A stretch of DNA of 64,000 nt from Candidatus Woesearchaeota archaeon (GTDB lineage: Archaea; Nanobdellota; Nanobdellia; Woesearchaeales; UBA9642): contig QZIT01000005.1 in the NCBI GenBank assembly GCA_003599145.1, positions 384,330 to 448,329 of the forward strand. The letters run 5' to 3'. This document shows positions 46,501 to 56,506 of the stretch, in pieces. Both the position numbers and the translations under genes were made by a program. Positions within the stretch are counted from its first letter, which is position 1. Every line of letters begins with the position of its first letter. The notes beneath the pieces were generated by a model. The model saw only the letters and a list, made by a program, of their open reading frames with translations. It did not search any database and was not told the DNA's origin.

Positions 46501-47197
46501 CCCAAAGCCACTGGAAATTGTAGCTGCAAGCGTCATCACCTTTTATGAAAACAACACCATCATTATTCCCATAACCTTGGTGAACAACTGGAAAGACGCC
46601 TTGACAGGCATCAACCTAACAGCCCATTTCAATGCATCAAACATCACCTATACGTTTGCGAAAGGCTACTTTGACACGATTGCCCTAAACGGCACTGAAA
46701 AAACAACGTTGGAAGTAAGCAATTACCGCCTCGGAGAAAATTTTGAAATACGCATTGAAGGCAATGTCACCACTCCAAAATTCAGCGACAGCGCAACCAT
46801 CTACATCAACTCTTTAGAGCAGAGCAGCCAAGGACAGGAAATCAAAACAAAAGTAACGTTTGCAAGGGATTTACTTGACAACAATCCGGAGTGCCAAGAG
46901 CTCAATGAAATTTTAGAGCAGTCTCTTATTGCGATTGAGCAAGCGCAATACAACAGAGCAACAACGCTTATTGACGGAGTCATTCAGGGATGCAAGTATC
47001 TCATCGAAGAAAAAAAGCAGAAAGAAACACAACAGCCTAAAGACTGGAAATCGTATTTATCATTCTACACATGGCCCAGCTACATTGCTATGTTCATAGG
47101 AGCGTTTTTCATTGGATTGATTGTTATCTCTATTTTTTCAAGAAGCAGGAAGAAAAAAGCAAAAGAGCAGGCAGAAGAAAAGAAGATACAGTATTAA
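43571..47197 (+). CDS. Large cadherin/Ig-like surface protein (1208 aa) with N-terminal signal/TM and C-terminal TM
   Basis: Repeated putative-Ig/cadherin motifs (ISYGILASTLPSGASIDDVTGIFSWTPTQAQNGSNNVTFQATDDDG), GGGGSS linker, C-terminal YIAMFIGAFFIGLIVISIFSRSRKKK. Confidence 0.9.
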   Translation: MKAKLGLYAVLTIVLVVFGLSISFQTNVSIQNTTTSNYIVCTWNATADATQINVTWYNNTAQYKNESLAGTATNSLIDPLIHKKGETWNCTVTLWNGSVAVTQSAQTVIKNAGPDDLSIINATGSDIGNQTNVSEDTAYTFTVNTTDDDGDGISYGILASTLPSGASIDDVTGIFSWTPTQAQNGSNNVTFQATDDDGTDPITRNKKVNFFVVEVNDNPYFNPALQSQNATEGTNFTYSITAADEESNYPISFALTVNPANSYIIIANTSNTTAQITFNRTGNAPVFSDVGAWTVTVNITDTQNGSNSSSFTLTVSTINHAPNLTFIDNQTGTQGQPFYFYINATDQDNNTLNFSINVSYYNITLIETNGSNASAIINVTNLTNDHVVNRYVNITVTDGSLTDSQEVFLNITNTNDAPIIYNISQYATNTLPSINSNMKNLTAYTGIAFSYRVNGTDPDMLTYAGDNITFSSNNSNFDINTTSGIINFTKNESSVGTYAILITVTDLAGLNYSELVNLTIINNTVPYFNHTISNITCYEDAVCYYDFNGTDNDPNDSVSYEDNSSLFSIHAVSGIVNFTPLQAVVQESPYDILITLNDTRGASNSSIWYLQINNTNDVPVLDSFTLPLMVVNHSVYLQINATDEDEDLPLALQYDSLAFSSYNVTPTVVFNISPTGLINFTPNTSHVGNHSYNITVADTQGAYASVVVNFTVYNQTIAPNITDIYPYGAPLSAITVFAWSNTSNFPNMNTLINASENMNITFNHSTTDDTAAANLTYQWYYDDIQITNSSLLLESNHTLQYYFNYASSGNRRIKLTVFDDRYENSSFTWNVTVNNTNRAPVLYNYLTNLSVDQTSTFNNYFSFYDSQTKFLDPDDDVNGNGILDSNETSSLTITVYPSCTKATLAVSGNHLTVTPEEVGMCLIYANATDGEFVTTSALTMINITNVPEQETQTTSSSGGGGSSTQTVTVPIPEEVEIPKPLEIVAASVITFYENNTIIIPITLVNNWKDALTGINLTAHFNASNITYTFAKGYFDTIALNGTEKTTLEVSNYRLGENFEIRIEGNVTTPKFSDSATIYINSLEQSSQGQEIKTKVTFARDLLDNNPECQELNEILEQSLIAIEQAQYNRATTLIDGVIQGCKYLIEEKKQKETQQPKDWKSYLSFYTWPSYIAMFIGAFFIGLIVISIFSRSRKKKAKEQAEEKKIQY

Positions 47198-47215
47198 AGG
47201 CCATAGTACTCAACG

Positions 47216-48058
47216 TCAGATGACTCTCAGCCTGTTGTAAATGTCGCTTACAAAAGGATAATACTGGTGTTTTTTCTGGTCAGGAAGCCTGTTGTAAATG
47301 CTCATCAGCTGCTTATACAAGTTTCTTGCATGATAGGTATTGTGCGCTGCAATTTCCTGCCCTATTAAAGAGATAAGCATTTGAGGATCTTCTAATTCTT
47401 TAAATTCGGGAATAGGCTCCTCTTTTTTGGGAAAAAAAGTTTCCATGTTTTTTCTGGAAGGAGCGATTTGCTGTTGCACACGCTGTTGTTCTGGCAATTG
47501 CCGCGATTGCTTTTCTTTCTCTTGATTGAATGTTCTCTGCTCCTGCATAAACATCGTCTGCAACGGCTGATTGTCTATAGGCTCTTGCGATACCTGCTGC
47601 ACCGAGTTTAGTGCAATCCTTTTTCTGCGAACAGGCCTTTCCTTAACAATTATTTTTTTCAAAAAAGTCCCTATTTTCTCTGTAACGCTTTGATTTTTCT
47701 GCTGCTCCTCAAATAAAATAAGATTATTGATGATGTTCTTGAATTCTACAATCATGTTTCTTAATTGCTCCTGCGTTGGCTGTTGGGCGGTATTGAACTG
47801 AAAAAAAGAAAGCCTTGCAAGAAAGCCAACAATTTGTTTTTTCAGGGATTCATCGATAAACTGCTTATTAAGCTCCTTTGAAAGCTCTTCGTGCGTAAAT
47901 TCATAGTTCAAATGCAGGTATTCTGCAAAAAAATCCTTCACTAACTGATAGACATCATAATCCTTGATAAACGCCTTGGCAAGGGCATAATCTATTTTTT
48001 GATGATGCGTGTGCTTGAGCACTCTTTTTCTTTCAAAATCACTCATCTCTTTTTTCAT
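47216..48058 (-). CDS. Cytosolic helical protein homologous to the cytosolic tail of the TSP1-like membrane protein
   Basis: YQLVKDFFAEYLHLNYEFTHEELSKELNKQFIDESLKKQIVGFLARLSFFQF aligns with FYLAGIARYYFKEALQLPYEFKPEEFSEKLKKTKIDELLKRIFNEYHSLTYQ; Gln-rich linker. Confidence 0.75.
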   Translation of the reverse strand: MKKEMSDFERKRVLKHTHHQKIDYALAKAFIKDYDVYQLVKDFFAEYLHLNYEFTHEELSKELNKQFIDESLKKQIVGFLARLSFFQFNTAQQPTQEQLRNMIVEFKNIINNLILFEEQQKNQSVTEKIGTFLKKIIVKERPVRRKRIALNSVQQVSQEPIDNQPLQTMFMQEQRTFNQEKEKQSRQLPEQQRVQQQIAPSRKNMETFFPKKEEPIPEFKELEDPQMLISLIGQEIAAHNTYHARNLYKQLMSIYNRLPDQKKHQYYPFVSDIYNRLRVI

Positions 48059-48184
48059 TGCTCTAGTACAGGAAGCGCTGTTTTTAAATATTTCCTTTGC
48101 CCTTCTCAAAATGGTTTAAGGCAGATTATTACTCTTGCTGAGTACTCTAAAAAAGTATATAAACCAAAGGGGTATAAACAGAGC

Positions 48185-49237
48185 ATGAGGATGGATATTG
48201 AGATTACTGACAAGGATTACCTCAAGGCAAAGGATGTTGAGTACAAAACAGCCCACAGTGATGAATTTAAAAGAACACTGGTAAAATACAAATTTCTTTT
48301 CGATAAAGTCAGGGCAGAAATGGGCAAGGTTGTTGTTGGGCAAGATGAAATTGTCAACAGCCTTATTGAAGCCCTGTTATGCAATGGACACGTCTTAGTT
48401 GAGGGAATTCCAGGCATTGCAAAAACACTGATTATCAGAACGCTTTCTGAAATCGCAGGCTGCCAATTTAGCAGAATTCAGTTTACGCCAGACTTATTGC
48501 CAACAGATATTATAGGAATAACCACGTATGAAGAAGGACGAGGCTTTTACACGGTAAAAGGACCAATTTTTGCAAATTTTGTTTTAGCAGATGAAATCAA
48601 CAGGGCCCCTCCAAAAGTACAATCTGCTTTATTGGAAAGCATGCAGGAAAGACAGGTAACCATAGGAAAAGAATCCTTTAAGCTTCCATCTCCATTTTTT
48701 GTCATGGCAACCCAAAACCCTATTGAAAGTTTGGGAACGTATAAATTGCCAGAAGCACAGATTGACAGATTTTTGTTTAAATTGATGATGACCTATCCTA
48801 AGGTAGAGGATGAAGTTTTAATTTTGCATAAAAACATGACCTTAAGAAGATTTGATGAGTTTAATTTAAAACCCATCATGGGACCTGAAATTATTTTGCA
48901 GGCGCAAAACGACATCAAAAAAGTCTATATGGACCCAAAAATAGAAAACTATCTCATAAGAATAGTTGATTCGACAAGAAACCCTAAAAATTACAACGTT
49001 GAATTGGGAAAATATATAGAATACGGAGCAAGCCCAAGAAGCTCCATTGCCATGTACATAGCCTCCAAAGCTCATGCATTGCTGAAAGGAAAAACGTATG
49101 TAAGCCCTATGGATGTCAAGGAAGTTGCAAAAGATGTTCTGAGACACAGAATCATTCTCAATTATGAAGGACAGGCAGAAGAAATCCAGCAAGAACATAT
49201 TGTTGAGGAAATTCTGAATAAAGTTCCTATTGTATAA
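48185..49237 (+). CDS. MoxR-family AAA+ ATPase
   Basis: VVVGQDEIVNSLIEALLCNGHVLVEGIPGIAKTLIIRTLSE, LADEINRAPPKVQSALLESMQERQVTI, MATQNPIESLGTYKLPEAQIDRF. The track ORF includes an implausible 5' extension. Confidence 0.95.
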   Translation: MRMDIEITDKDYLKAKDVEYKTAHSDEFKRTLVKYKFLFDKVRAEMGKVVVGQDEIVNSLIEALLCNGHVLVEGIPGIAKTLIIRTLSEIAGCQFSRIQFTPDLLPTDIIGITTYEEGRGFYTVKGPIFANFVLADEINRAPPKVQSALLESMQERQVTIGKESFKLPSPFFVMATQNPIESLGTYKLPEAQIDRFLFKLMMTYPKVEDEVLILHKNMTLRRFDEFNLKPIMGPEIILQAQNDIKKVYMDPKIENYLIRIVDSTRNPKNYNVELGKYIEYGASPRSSIAMYIASKAHALLKGKTYVSPMDVKEVAKDVLRHRIILNYEGQAEEIQQEHIVEEILNKVPIV

Positions 49238-49247
49238 ACATTTCAGC

Positions 49248-49745
49248 ATGAAGCGAACAAAAGAAGCTTTTGCATGGATTATTGCAATTCTCAAAAATCA
49301 TAAAGTCCCTTATAGAATTTCAGGAGGATTTGCCGCAAGAGTCTATGGTTCAAAAAGACCTTTAGTTGATATAGATATTGAAATCCCCGATCGATGCTTT
49401 ACAGACATTCTCAAGGATATTAAACCGTACATACGCACTGGTCCTAAGAGATTTAAGGACAAGGAAATGGATACCTTTGGAGTCATCATGGAATATAAAG
49501 GCCAAAGAGTAGAGCTATCAGGAACAGATACAGAGAAACTCTTTGATGCTCTCGCAAAAAAATGGATAAAAAGCACCATAGACATTTCAAAAGTTACCAA
49601 AAAGAAAGTGTATGGACAAGTTGTCAGCGTCATAAGAAAAGAAGATTTGCTTGCGTACAAAAGAAAATTAGGAAGAGACGTTGACGTGCTCGACATAAAG
49701 GCGATTGCAAAAAAATGCATTGTTGCATCTACGGGACTTTTATAG
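49248..49745 (+). CDS. Nucleotidyltransferase-fold protein
   Basis: YRISGGFAARVYGSKRPLVDIDIEIPD (GG...S...DxDxE-like core). Confidence 0.7.
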   Translation: MKRTKEAFAWIIAILKNHKVPYRISGGFAARVYGSKRPLVDIDIEIPDRCFTDILKDIKPYIRTGPKRFKDKEMDTFGVIMEYKGQRVELSGTDTEKLFDALAKKWIKSTIDISKVTKKKVYGQVVSVIRKEDLLAYKRKLGRDVDVLDIKAIAKKCIVASTGLL

Positions 49746-49813
49746 AGAGATTATGGGAAAAATCTCATAAAATAAGGATAATTTTTAAATAGAAGTCCCA
49801 TAGCTTATTTATT

Positions 49814-51040
49814 ATGGCAACACCCAAAATAAAGATTTTTGTCTCTGCACCATTCACGGGCAAATCATGGGAACAAGTAACTAAAGAAAGAAAAGATTTA
49901 CACAATTTAGCTCGATCTTTTGGTATGGAGATTGTTGAACAATTCATAGGATATCAGGGTAAAGACGATTTTGAAAATAAAGATTATAATCCTTCGTTTA
50001 TATTAGCAAAAGATAAGAATTTTATTAAAGAATCTGACGCATTTGTTATTGACCTTACGGAATTATCATTGGGTGCAAGTTGTGAACTGACAATCGCAAA
50101 AGAATTATTTGACAAAAAAGTATATGCAATTATACCTGATAAAAAAAGGAAGAAGCACCCGTGGGTTCGATTTTATTGTGATTTTATTCTTGATAGTTTC
50201 GAGGAAGCATTTCAAAAGATAAAAAATGACTTCTCTGGAAAATCACTTAAGCATGTGATAGATAAGAGGCAATATGACCCTATCGCAACAGAATATCGGT
50301 TAATTGAAGAGACGCACTCACAAAAGTATGTTTATGATCCAGCAATTATAGACATAATAAAAAAATATGCGAAAGACAAGTCAGTAATTGTTTTACATGG
50401 AGGAAGTGGCTATCGGGCTAGGCTTGCTAGAAAAGCTGGTGCTTCAAAAGTTACCTGTATAGATATTTCTTATAAACAAACCCAAATTGGAAAATTAGAA
50501 GAAGAAAAAGACGCTCTCGGCATTGATTTTTTAGTTTTAGACCCTTATTCTAAAGATTTTTTATCTTCTTTACCGAAGGATCTTATAGGTAGTGCAGATG
50601 TTGTTCTAGGAGCATTTCTCCTAGATCATGCAATGACTTTAAATGAGCTTAAGACAATATCAAATAATATCAAAGAGCTTCTCTCTAAAGACGGAATATT
50701 CTTTGGCATCTCGGATCATCCAGAGGTTAAAACTCCAACAGATCCAAAATATGGAGTGGTAGTAAATTTTGAAAAAGGCTCTCATAAGACTGAAGATGGA
50801 GTTTCAAGAAGAATTTCTATTTATCAAAAAATAAATGGAAACTATTTGGAAGTATTGCATTTCCATAATTTTAGATGGAAACAAAAAACAGTCTATAATG
50901 CACTTTCACAGACTGGTTTCACATCCATTAAGTTTGATGTTGCCAAGGTTTCTAAAGAGGGAATTAGAAAATTAGGTAAAGATTTCTGGAATTCATATAA
51001 CAAAAATCCTTCTGTATTAATAATACTAGCAAAAAAATAA
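49814..51040 (+). CDS. Nucleoside 2-deoxyribosyltransferase/DUF4406-like domain fused to SAM-dependent methyltransferase
   Basis: N-terminal KIFVSAPFTG...SDAFVIDLTELSLGASCELTIAKEL; C-terminal VIVLHGGSGYRARLARKAGASKVTCIDISYKQT...DVVLGAFLLDHAMT. Confidence 0.75.
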   Translation: MATPKIKIFVSAPFTGKSWEQVTKERKDLHNLARSFGMEIVEQFIGYQGKDDFENKDYNPSFILAKDKNFIKESDAFVIDLTELSLGASCELTIAKELFDKKVYAIIPDKKRKKHPWVRFYCDFILDSFEEAFQKIKNDFSGKSLKHVIDKRQYDPIATEYRLIEETHSQKYVYDPAIIDIIKKYAKDKSVIVLHGGSGYRARLARKAGASKVTCIDISYKQTQIGKLEEEKDALGIDFLVLDPYSKDFLSSLPKDLIGSADVVLGAFLLDHAMTLNELKTISNNIKELLSKDGIFFGISDHPEVKTPTDPKYGVVVNFEKGSHKTEDGVSRRISIYQKINGNYLEVLHFHNFRWKQKTVYNALSQTGFTSIKFDVAKVSKEGIRKLGKDFWNSYNKNPSVLIILAKK

Positions 51041-51085
51041 ACATTTATAAACACCAATCCATCAAAAAACAAAAAGAGGTGTTGC

Positions 51086-52060
51086 ATGTTTGACGTTATC
51101 TCTGTGGGCAGTGCTACCGTAGATGTGTTTGCCCAGACAGAATCTGAACTGATAAAAATAAAAACCAACCATACGGAAGAAATTTTTATTTCTTATCCTT
51201 CTGGAACAAAAATTTTAGTGAAAGAGCTTGATTTTTTTGTTGGAGGAGGAGGAACAAACACGGCAGTGAGTTTTTCGAGATTAGGATTAAAAACAGGCTA
51301 CATCGGCAAAGTGGGCAAAGATGCTAATGCAGATATTGTTTTAAACCTGCTCAAAAAGGAAAAGGTTTCTTTTTTAGGAGGCAAAGGAAAAGCCACAGGG
51401 TACTCTATCATTCTTGATTCCATAGAAAGCGACAGGACTATTTTAACCTACAAAGGGGCAAATAATGATCTTACGTTCAAGGAAATAAAAAACAAAAAAG
51501 CAAAGTGGTATTACTTCTCAAGCATGATGGAAGCATCGTGGAAAACATCAGAGCAATTAGTAAGCTATGCAAAAAAAAACAATATCAAAGTTGCTTTTAA
51601 TCCCAGCAGCTATCAGGCAAAATCAGGCATAGATGCCCTGCAGATGTTTTTGGAAAACACCACGGTTTTAGTGTTAAACAAAGAAGAGGCAAAATACATC
51701 GTAGGGCCTTTAGTCATGGATAATCTGCTAAAAAAATTAAAGGAAACAGGCCCTGAAATTGTCGTCATTACCGATGCAAAAAACGGCGTTTACTGCTATG
51801 ACGGCGTCTGGTTTTATCATTTAAATGCGGCAAAACATATTCCTGTAAAAGAAACAACAGGGGCAGGAGATGCCTTTGCAAGCACGTTTGTTGCAGGATT
51901 AGCCATGAACAAACCTATACAGACGTGTTTAAAAATGGGCATGATTAATGCAGAATCAGTCATTCAGTATTATGGAGCAAAGAATATTTTGCTGAGCAGA
52001 AAAGCGCTGTTTGCAAAGCTTGCCAAAGACAACAGAACTGTTTTTAAGCATAAGATTTAA
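51086..52060 (+). CDS. PfkB-family carbohydrate/nucleoside kinase
   Basis: VGSATVDVFA, GGGGTNTAVSFSRLGLKTGYIGKVGKDANAD, ETTGAGDAFASTFVAGL. Confidence 0.92.
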   Translation: MFDVISVGSATVDVFAQTESELIKIKTNHTEEIFISYPSGTKILVKELDFFVGGGGTNTAVSFSRLGLKTGYIGKVGKDANADIVLNLLKKEKVSFLGGKGKATGYSIILDSIESDRTILTYKGANNDLTFKEIKNKKAKWYYFSSMMEASWKTSEQLVSYAKKNNIKVAFNPSSYQAKSGIDALQMFLENTTVLVLNKEEAKYIVGPLVMDNLLKKLKETGPEIVVITDAKNGVYCYDGVWFYHLNAAKHIPVKETTGAGDAFASTFVAGLAMNKPIQTCLKMGMINAESVIQYYGAKNILLSRKALFAKLAKDNRTVFKHKI

Positions 52061-52371
52061 TCATACCCGGGTTTCTCAATATCAATAAATTCTTCTTTTT
52101 TATGAATCTCCTGAAGAATATCATGCTCTAATTTCACAATGAGCTTTTCTGCCTTGTTCAAATCTTCATCCATGCTTTCTATAAGCACATACATGTCTTT
52201 TTCAAGTTTTTCGTTGTGCTCGATTTTTCCCTGGAGCAGATAACTTTCAATCAGATAAATAACACCTTCAATTCTTTCTATTTTTGATAATTGATGGCTA
52301 AAGGACTGCTTAATTTCCTTAATCTTCTCCATTGCCTTAATCAGATAATCCGGCTTCTCTATTTTTCTCAT
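52057..52371 (-). CDS. Hypothetical coiled-coil protein, 104 aa
   Basis: Complete ORF with heptad-like helices. Confidence 0.55.
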   Translation of the reverse strand: MRKIEKPDYLIKAMEKIKEIKQSFSHQLSKIERIEGVIYLIESYLLQGKIEHNEKLEKDMYVLIESMDEDLNKAEKLIVKLEHDILQEIHKKEEFIDIEKPGYD

Positions 52372-52416
52372 GGTAGTTTCCTGTAAAGAGTATTTAAATA
52401 GTTTTTTGTTTCAACA

Positions 52417-53982
52417 TTATTCCAGAGCAACGCCGTCAAAATGCAGCGCATTTTTTTTAACCGTATTTTTTTTATCATCGAACAGCGGAATAACAATAGG
52501 GATGGCAAACCTTGCAAAATTGCTCGTGATAATCGCTTCTCCTTTATCCAAGCTTGCAATGGTTCTGCTATCTGAACTTAAATCTTGTGATGCAGATTCA
52601 ATAATGGCGTCTCGTTCTGTTTTCATTTCTATGCCTAAAATCACTTTGGTGTTCATGTTCGCAAGTATCTCTTTGGGTATGAGCGAGGGCAATTGAGTTA
52701 TTGCTGTTAGTCCAACATTAAATTTTCTTCCTTCTCGCGCAATGGTTTCAAAAACATTTTTTCTGTTTTCCAATATCTGTTTTCCCAAAACTCTTGGGGC
52801 TTCCTCTAAAACAATGGACACAACAGGTTTGACTGCTCCTTGAGATTTATAGTGTCTGTAATGGTTTAAAATATCTGTTGCAATCATGCTTCCTATCAAT
52901 AATTCAGTATTCCCAGAAAAACTGCTCGTGTCTATAATTACCAATTTTCCCTCTTCTAAAAAACGCACAATATCTGCAATAGTTGTTTGCCCTGCCTGAT
53001 GGTCAAAGATGCCATTGCAAAAGATAGTATTCTGGTCAGCATCAATATCCAGCACCAGTTTTAATTTTCTCCTGACAACAGCGAGCGAAACTTCCTGAAA
53101 TTCCTGATTGTCTTCAACGTCTTTCGTAAACAGGTTGAGTATCCAGTCTTTGCCGTACTTCCTATAATACGTGTGCAGTATCTGATATTGGGCTTGAGTA
53201 AAGTCCATGAAATCCAAGTGTTCTGGCTTCAAGAGCGCAATATTGATTTTCAATGTTCTTTCTCCTGAGGGCACATGCTTCACACCGTAAAAAACCAAGT
53301 TTTGTTTTTGCGGATGATCTTTTAATCCAAAGTTATTTTTTCCATAATACTCATCGTGCGGATCTAAGACTAATAACGCAGTATTGACCGTATTCATGCA
53401 ATCCCACAAGATATTTTTCATAAAAACAGATTTTCCTTTTCCTGTTGTACCGCAGATAAGCATGTGATGGCTTAAAACATCTTTGGCATCTAAAGAAATA
53501 GGAACATCAACTTTTTTGCTTCCACTTCTTAAGTATCCAAAAAATAAAGGGATTTTTGGTTTTGCAAGGAAGTCCATGTCTTGTTTTTCTATTGCCCTTA
53601 CAGAAGAAAAAAACGCAGGGAGTATTTTGGATGATTTTCCCTTATTGTTCTGAATGGCTATCAAGTTTTTTGCCAGTGCAAGATTATAATTTCTAAACGA
53701 AGGATCGACAAATTCAAAATCAGTCTGCTCTTCCATATTCATGCCTGATATTAATTCTAAATTCTGCTGGCTTATCTGGCTGCCGTACAACAAGTCATAC
53801 ACTTGAAGTATTATTTTTCCCTCTTTTGCATCAGAAACTAATAATTCTCCAAGTTCAAGATTCGCCTGCTGTTTCTCCCTGATAAGAATTTCATTGAACT
53901 TTCCGCTGATAACCTGTCCTTTCACACTTAGAGAAGATTTTTTGAGTATATAAAAGTATTGGCATTTTATTATAGGCATCAT
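52417..53982 (-). CDS. HerA/DUF87-like ATPase
   Basis: [22 protein letters not shown] Walker [15 protein letters not shown] Walker [21 protein letters not shown]. Confidence 0.88.
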   Translation of the reverse strand: MMPIIKCQYFYILKKSSLSVKGQVISGKFNEILIREKQQANLELGELLVSDAKEGKIILQVYDLLYGSQISQQNLELISGMNMEEQTDFEFVDPSFRNYNLALAKNLIAIQNNKGKSSKILPAFFSSVRAIEKQDMDFLAKPKIPLFFGYLRSGSKKVDVPISLDAKDVLSHHMLICGTTGKGKSVFMKNILWDCMNTVNTALLVLDPHDEYYGKNNFGLKDHPQKQNLVFYGVKHVPSGERTLKINIALLKPEHLDFMDFTQAQYQILHTYYRKYGKDWILNLFTKDVEDNQEFQEVSLAVVRRKLKLVLDIDADQNTIFCNGIFDHQAGQTTIADIVRFLEEGKLVIIDTSSFSGNTELLIGSMIATDILNHYRHYKSQGAVKPVVSIVLEEAPRVLGKQILENRKNVFETIAREGRKFNVGLTAITQLPSLIPKEILANMNTKVILGIEMKTERDAIIESASQDLSSDSRTIASLDKGEAIITSNFARFAIPIVIPLFDDKKNTVKKNALHFDGVALE

Positions 53983-55217
53983 TCATAGCGTAATGCATCT
54001 ACAGGTTTAAGCTTTGACGCCCTGTAGGCAGGTATTGCTCCCGCAAGCATCCCTAAGAGAACAGAGATGAGTATGGCTTCTATAACCAGACTCAGGGGAA
54101 CAACCGTAGTTATGCCTCCTCTTCCTAAACCCGCAATGCCTCCTAAAAATTGCGGCAATAGTGTCGAGATTCCTATGCCCAGCAAGATTCCCATGACTCC
54201 TCCAGCAAAACCTACAAGGGCAGAATTGAGCATGAAGATTGCCATGATATCTCTATTTTTTGCTCCTATTGCCTTCATGATGCCAATTTCTTTTGTTTTT
54301 TCAAGAACAGACGTAAACATGGTGTTGGCAATGCCAACAGCTCCAACAAGCAGAGAAACTGCAGCTATGGCACCAAGAAAAATAGTGAATGTTTGAGTTA
54401 CACTTTGGATTTGCTCTTGAATTGCCTGAGCAGAGGTTATTGAAAAGTCTTGGGTTTTTCCCAATAGCTGTCTAGAAATCATTAATCTTTGCGTTGTTTC
54501 ATTAACAACAGCATCTACTTGACTTGCATCTGCTACCTTAAAAGAGATAGAATCGTAATAATCAGTACTTTTATTTAAAATATCTCTCGCTTGGTCTATA
54601 GGCATATAAATAATGTTGTCTCCGTTTCCAGAAGACTCTAATATTCCAACGATTTTAAACGGTTTTCCTTCTATGGTAATATCCCTATTGACAACAAGAG
54701 ACTGTTTGAACGTGCTCGCTGCAACTCTGCTGCCAATAACAATCATATTAGTATCCCCGCTATTTAAGTATCTTCCAGAAGAAAGCCCTGTTGTTATCAT
54801 ATTGCTCCATGCAAGTGGATCAACACCTTGAATAGAAAGAGACGCTGTTTCAGCCAGATAACTCGTGTCTGCTCTTCCGCTCACTATGCCGTTGACAAAG
54901 AGAATGTTGTTTACTGATTTTATTGTTTGAATATCCTTATTGGTAAGATTTTTTTGACTTGTAGTTGCACTTCCTTCTCCATCTCCAAACCCTCTAAAAT
55001 TACCTGTAGCTCTTTGAAAGCCTGGAGATATAGTAACAATATCTGCTCCCAAACCTCCAAGTCGTTCATTAACACTCACCTGCGCTCCCTCTCCTATAGA
55101 AACTATCGCAACAATTGCTGCAACTCCTATAACGATCCCTATAATAGTAAGCCAGCTTCTTAATTTGCTGTGCAACAAGATATTTACGGCAAGTTTAAGT
55201 GATTTTTGTATTTTCAT
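53979..55217 (-). CDS. ABC transporter permease, MacB/FtsX type
   Basis: [26 protein letters not shown]...[41 protein letters not shown]...[20 protein letters not shown]. Confidence 0.94.
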   Translation of the reverse strand: MKIQKSLKLAVNILLHSKLRSWLTIIGIVIGVAAIVAIVSIGEGAQVSVNERLGGLGADIVTISPGFQRATGNFRGFGDGEGSATTSQKNLTNKDIQTIKSVNNILFVNGIVSGRADTSYLAETASLSIQGVDPLAWSNMITTGLSSGRYLNSGDTNMIVIGSRVAASTFKQSLVVNRDITIEGKPFKIVGILESSGNGDNIIYMPIDQARDILNKSTDYYDSISFKVADASQVDAVVNETTQRLMISRQLLGKTQDFSITSAQAIQEQIQSVTQTFTIFLGAIAAVSLLVGAVGIANTMFTSVLEKTKEIGIMKAIGAKNRDIMAIFMLNSALVGFAGGVMGILLGIGISTLLPQFLGGIAGLGRGGITTVVPLSLVIEAILISVLLGMLAGAIPAYRASKLKPVDALRYE

Positions 55218-56506
55218 TTTTTAGCTTTTGCATTTCTGATTCTTCTCGTGTAAAGAAAGCAAGCTATCACCATAATCACCAATAGCAATATCCAAAAAAA
55301 GGTGCTTCCTATGAAGCTAGCTTTCGCCGTATTTCTATTAAACGCGGTTCCTGTAGTTGCTCTAAGCTGTATAGGAATGCTTTTCTCAACACTCACTCTT
55401 TGTCCAGTTGTATCTGTATAAGCGATAACCACTCTTAAAGTATTTGCGTTCTGAGTACCATTGGTTTGATTTCTAAATTGGGAAAAATTTCTTTGACCTC
55501 CTTGATTTTCTGCTCCAGAAAAATTACCTGCTGCTTGACTGGCTATCTGAAATGACACAAGGGTATAATCTCCTTTATCCAAGTTTCCAATTATCGCAGA
55601 ATTGCTTCCGGTTACTCTAAAACTAGGTTGGTCAGGAATACTTACCGTAACAGACAACGCAGGATTATTTCCTACATTCGCAATCGACAAGGACGTTTGA
55701 CCTGCCGTGCTTTCTGAGAATGCAAGATCAAAATTTGTTTGACCACCCACAAAAACTCCTGCCTTGCTGTCAATGACTGAACGGTTTGCGTTGTTAGCAG
55801 ATTGGTACTCTAGATTTAAATTTAAAGTATAGAGCCCTGGTTCTGCATTTACGTCAGCAACAACTGTGTACTGCAGCTGAACTGACTTGCCTACATCTAA
55901 ATATTTAATATATCTCGTATCATCTGAATAAACAGGCAAAACTGCTCCTGTAGATTCATCCCACGAAAAAACCAAATTTTGCAGAGGAGAATTGCCAACG
56001 TTGGTAATGGTAAAATTCACATCTGTTTCTTTTCCAGGCTCTAATTTCGCCTTGTCTACATAAATAATCTGCGCATAATCTTGATTAGTAATTTCTACAG
56101 AGTAGGTTCGCGTTATCTGAGAACCGCTCGCATCAGTAATTTGCAATTTTATAGGATAAGATGAACGAATTGCGTCTTTGTCAATTTTTACGGTCAATTG
56201 AAAATACGCGTAATTGTCACTGCCTTGCTGAGGGTTTAAAGAAAGTACAATTGATTTGTTCTGGCTTACAACAGTAAAAGGATAATCTTCTAGGAATTGT
56301 ATGTGAACATTATTTGCTGCCGTAGCTTCTGTATTTTCTATCTGAAATCTTAAAATAACCGTATCTCCAGCTCTTGCAGGCGCGGGGTCTTGATTTAAAA
56401 GCGTAACTGCCAATGTGCTTGAATCTGCTAAAGCAAAATTGGCCATGCCTACAAAGATTAAAAATATACTCATTAACCATATCCATTTCATGTTTTCACG
56501 CTCCAT
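55214..56506 (-). CDS. Secreted COG1361/CARDB-like protein with C-terminal TM
   Basis: Signal peptide IWLMSIFLIFVGMANFALA; repeated NVGN...L.F-type beta domains; C-terminal FFWILLLVIMVIACFLYTRR. Confidence 0.85.
   Translation of the reverse strand: MERENMKWIWLMSIFLIFVGMANFALADSSTLAVTLLNQDPAPARAGDTVILRFQIENTEATAANNVHIQFLEDYPFTVVSQNKSIVLSLNPQQGSDNYAYFQLTVKIDKDAIRSSYPIKLQITDASGSQITRTYSVEITNQDYAQIIYVDKAKLEPGKETDVNFTITNVGNSPLQNLVFSWDESTGAVLPVYSDDTRYIKYLDVGKSVQLQYTVVADVNAEPGLYTLNLNLEYQSANNANRSVIDSKAGVFVGGQTNFDLAFSESTAGQTSLSIANVGNNPALSVTVSIPDQPSFRVTGSNSAIIGNLDKGDYTLVSFQIASQAAGNFSGAENQGGQRNFSQFRNQTNGTQNANTLRVVIAYTDTTGQRVSVEKSIPIQLRATTGTAFNRNTAKASFIGSTFFWILLLVIMVIACFLYTRRIRNAKAKK

Noticed and set aside
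47999-48184. 62-aa N-terminal extension of the MoxR ORF
   Set aside because: Overlaps the divergent gene and its promoter; conserved MoxR sequence starts after ATG 48185.
48290-49237. Search for a DUF58/VWA partner of MoxR in this window
   Set aside because: No VWA or DUF58-like motif was recognised; absence in the window does not exclude it elsewhere.
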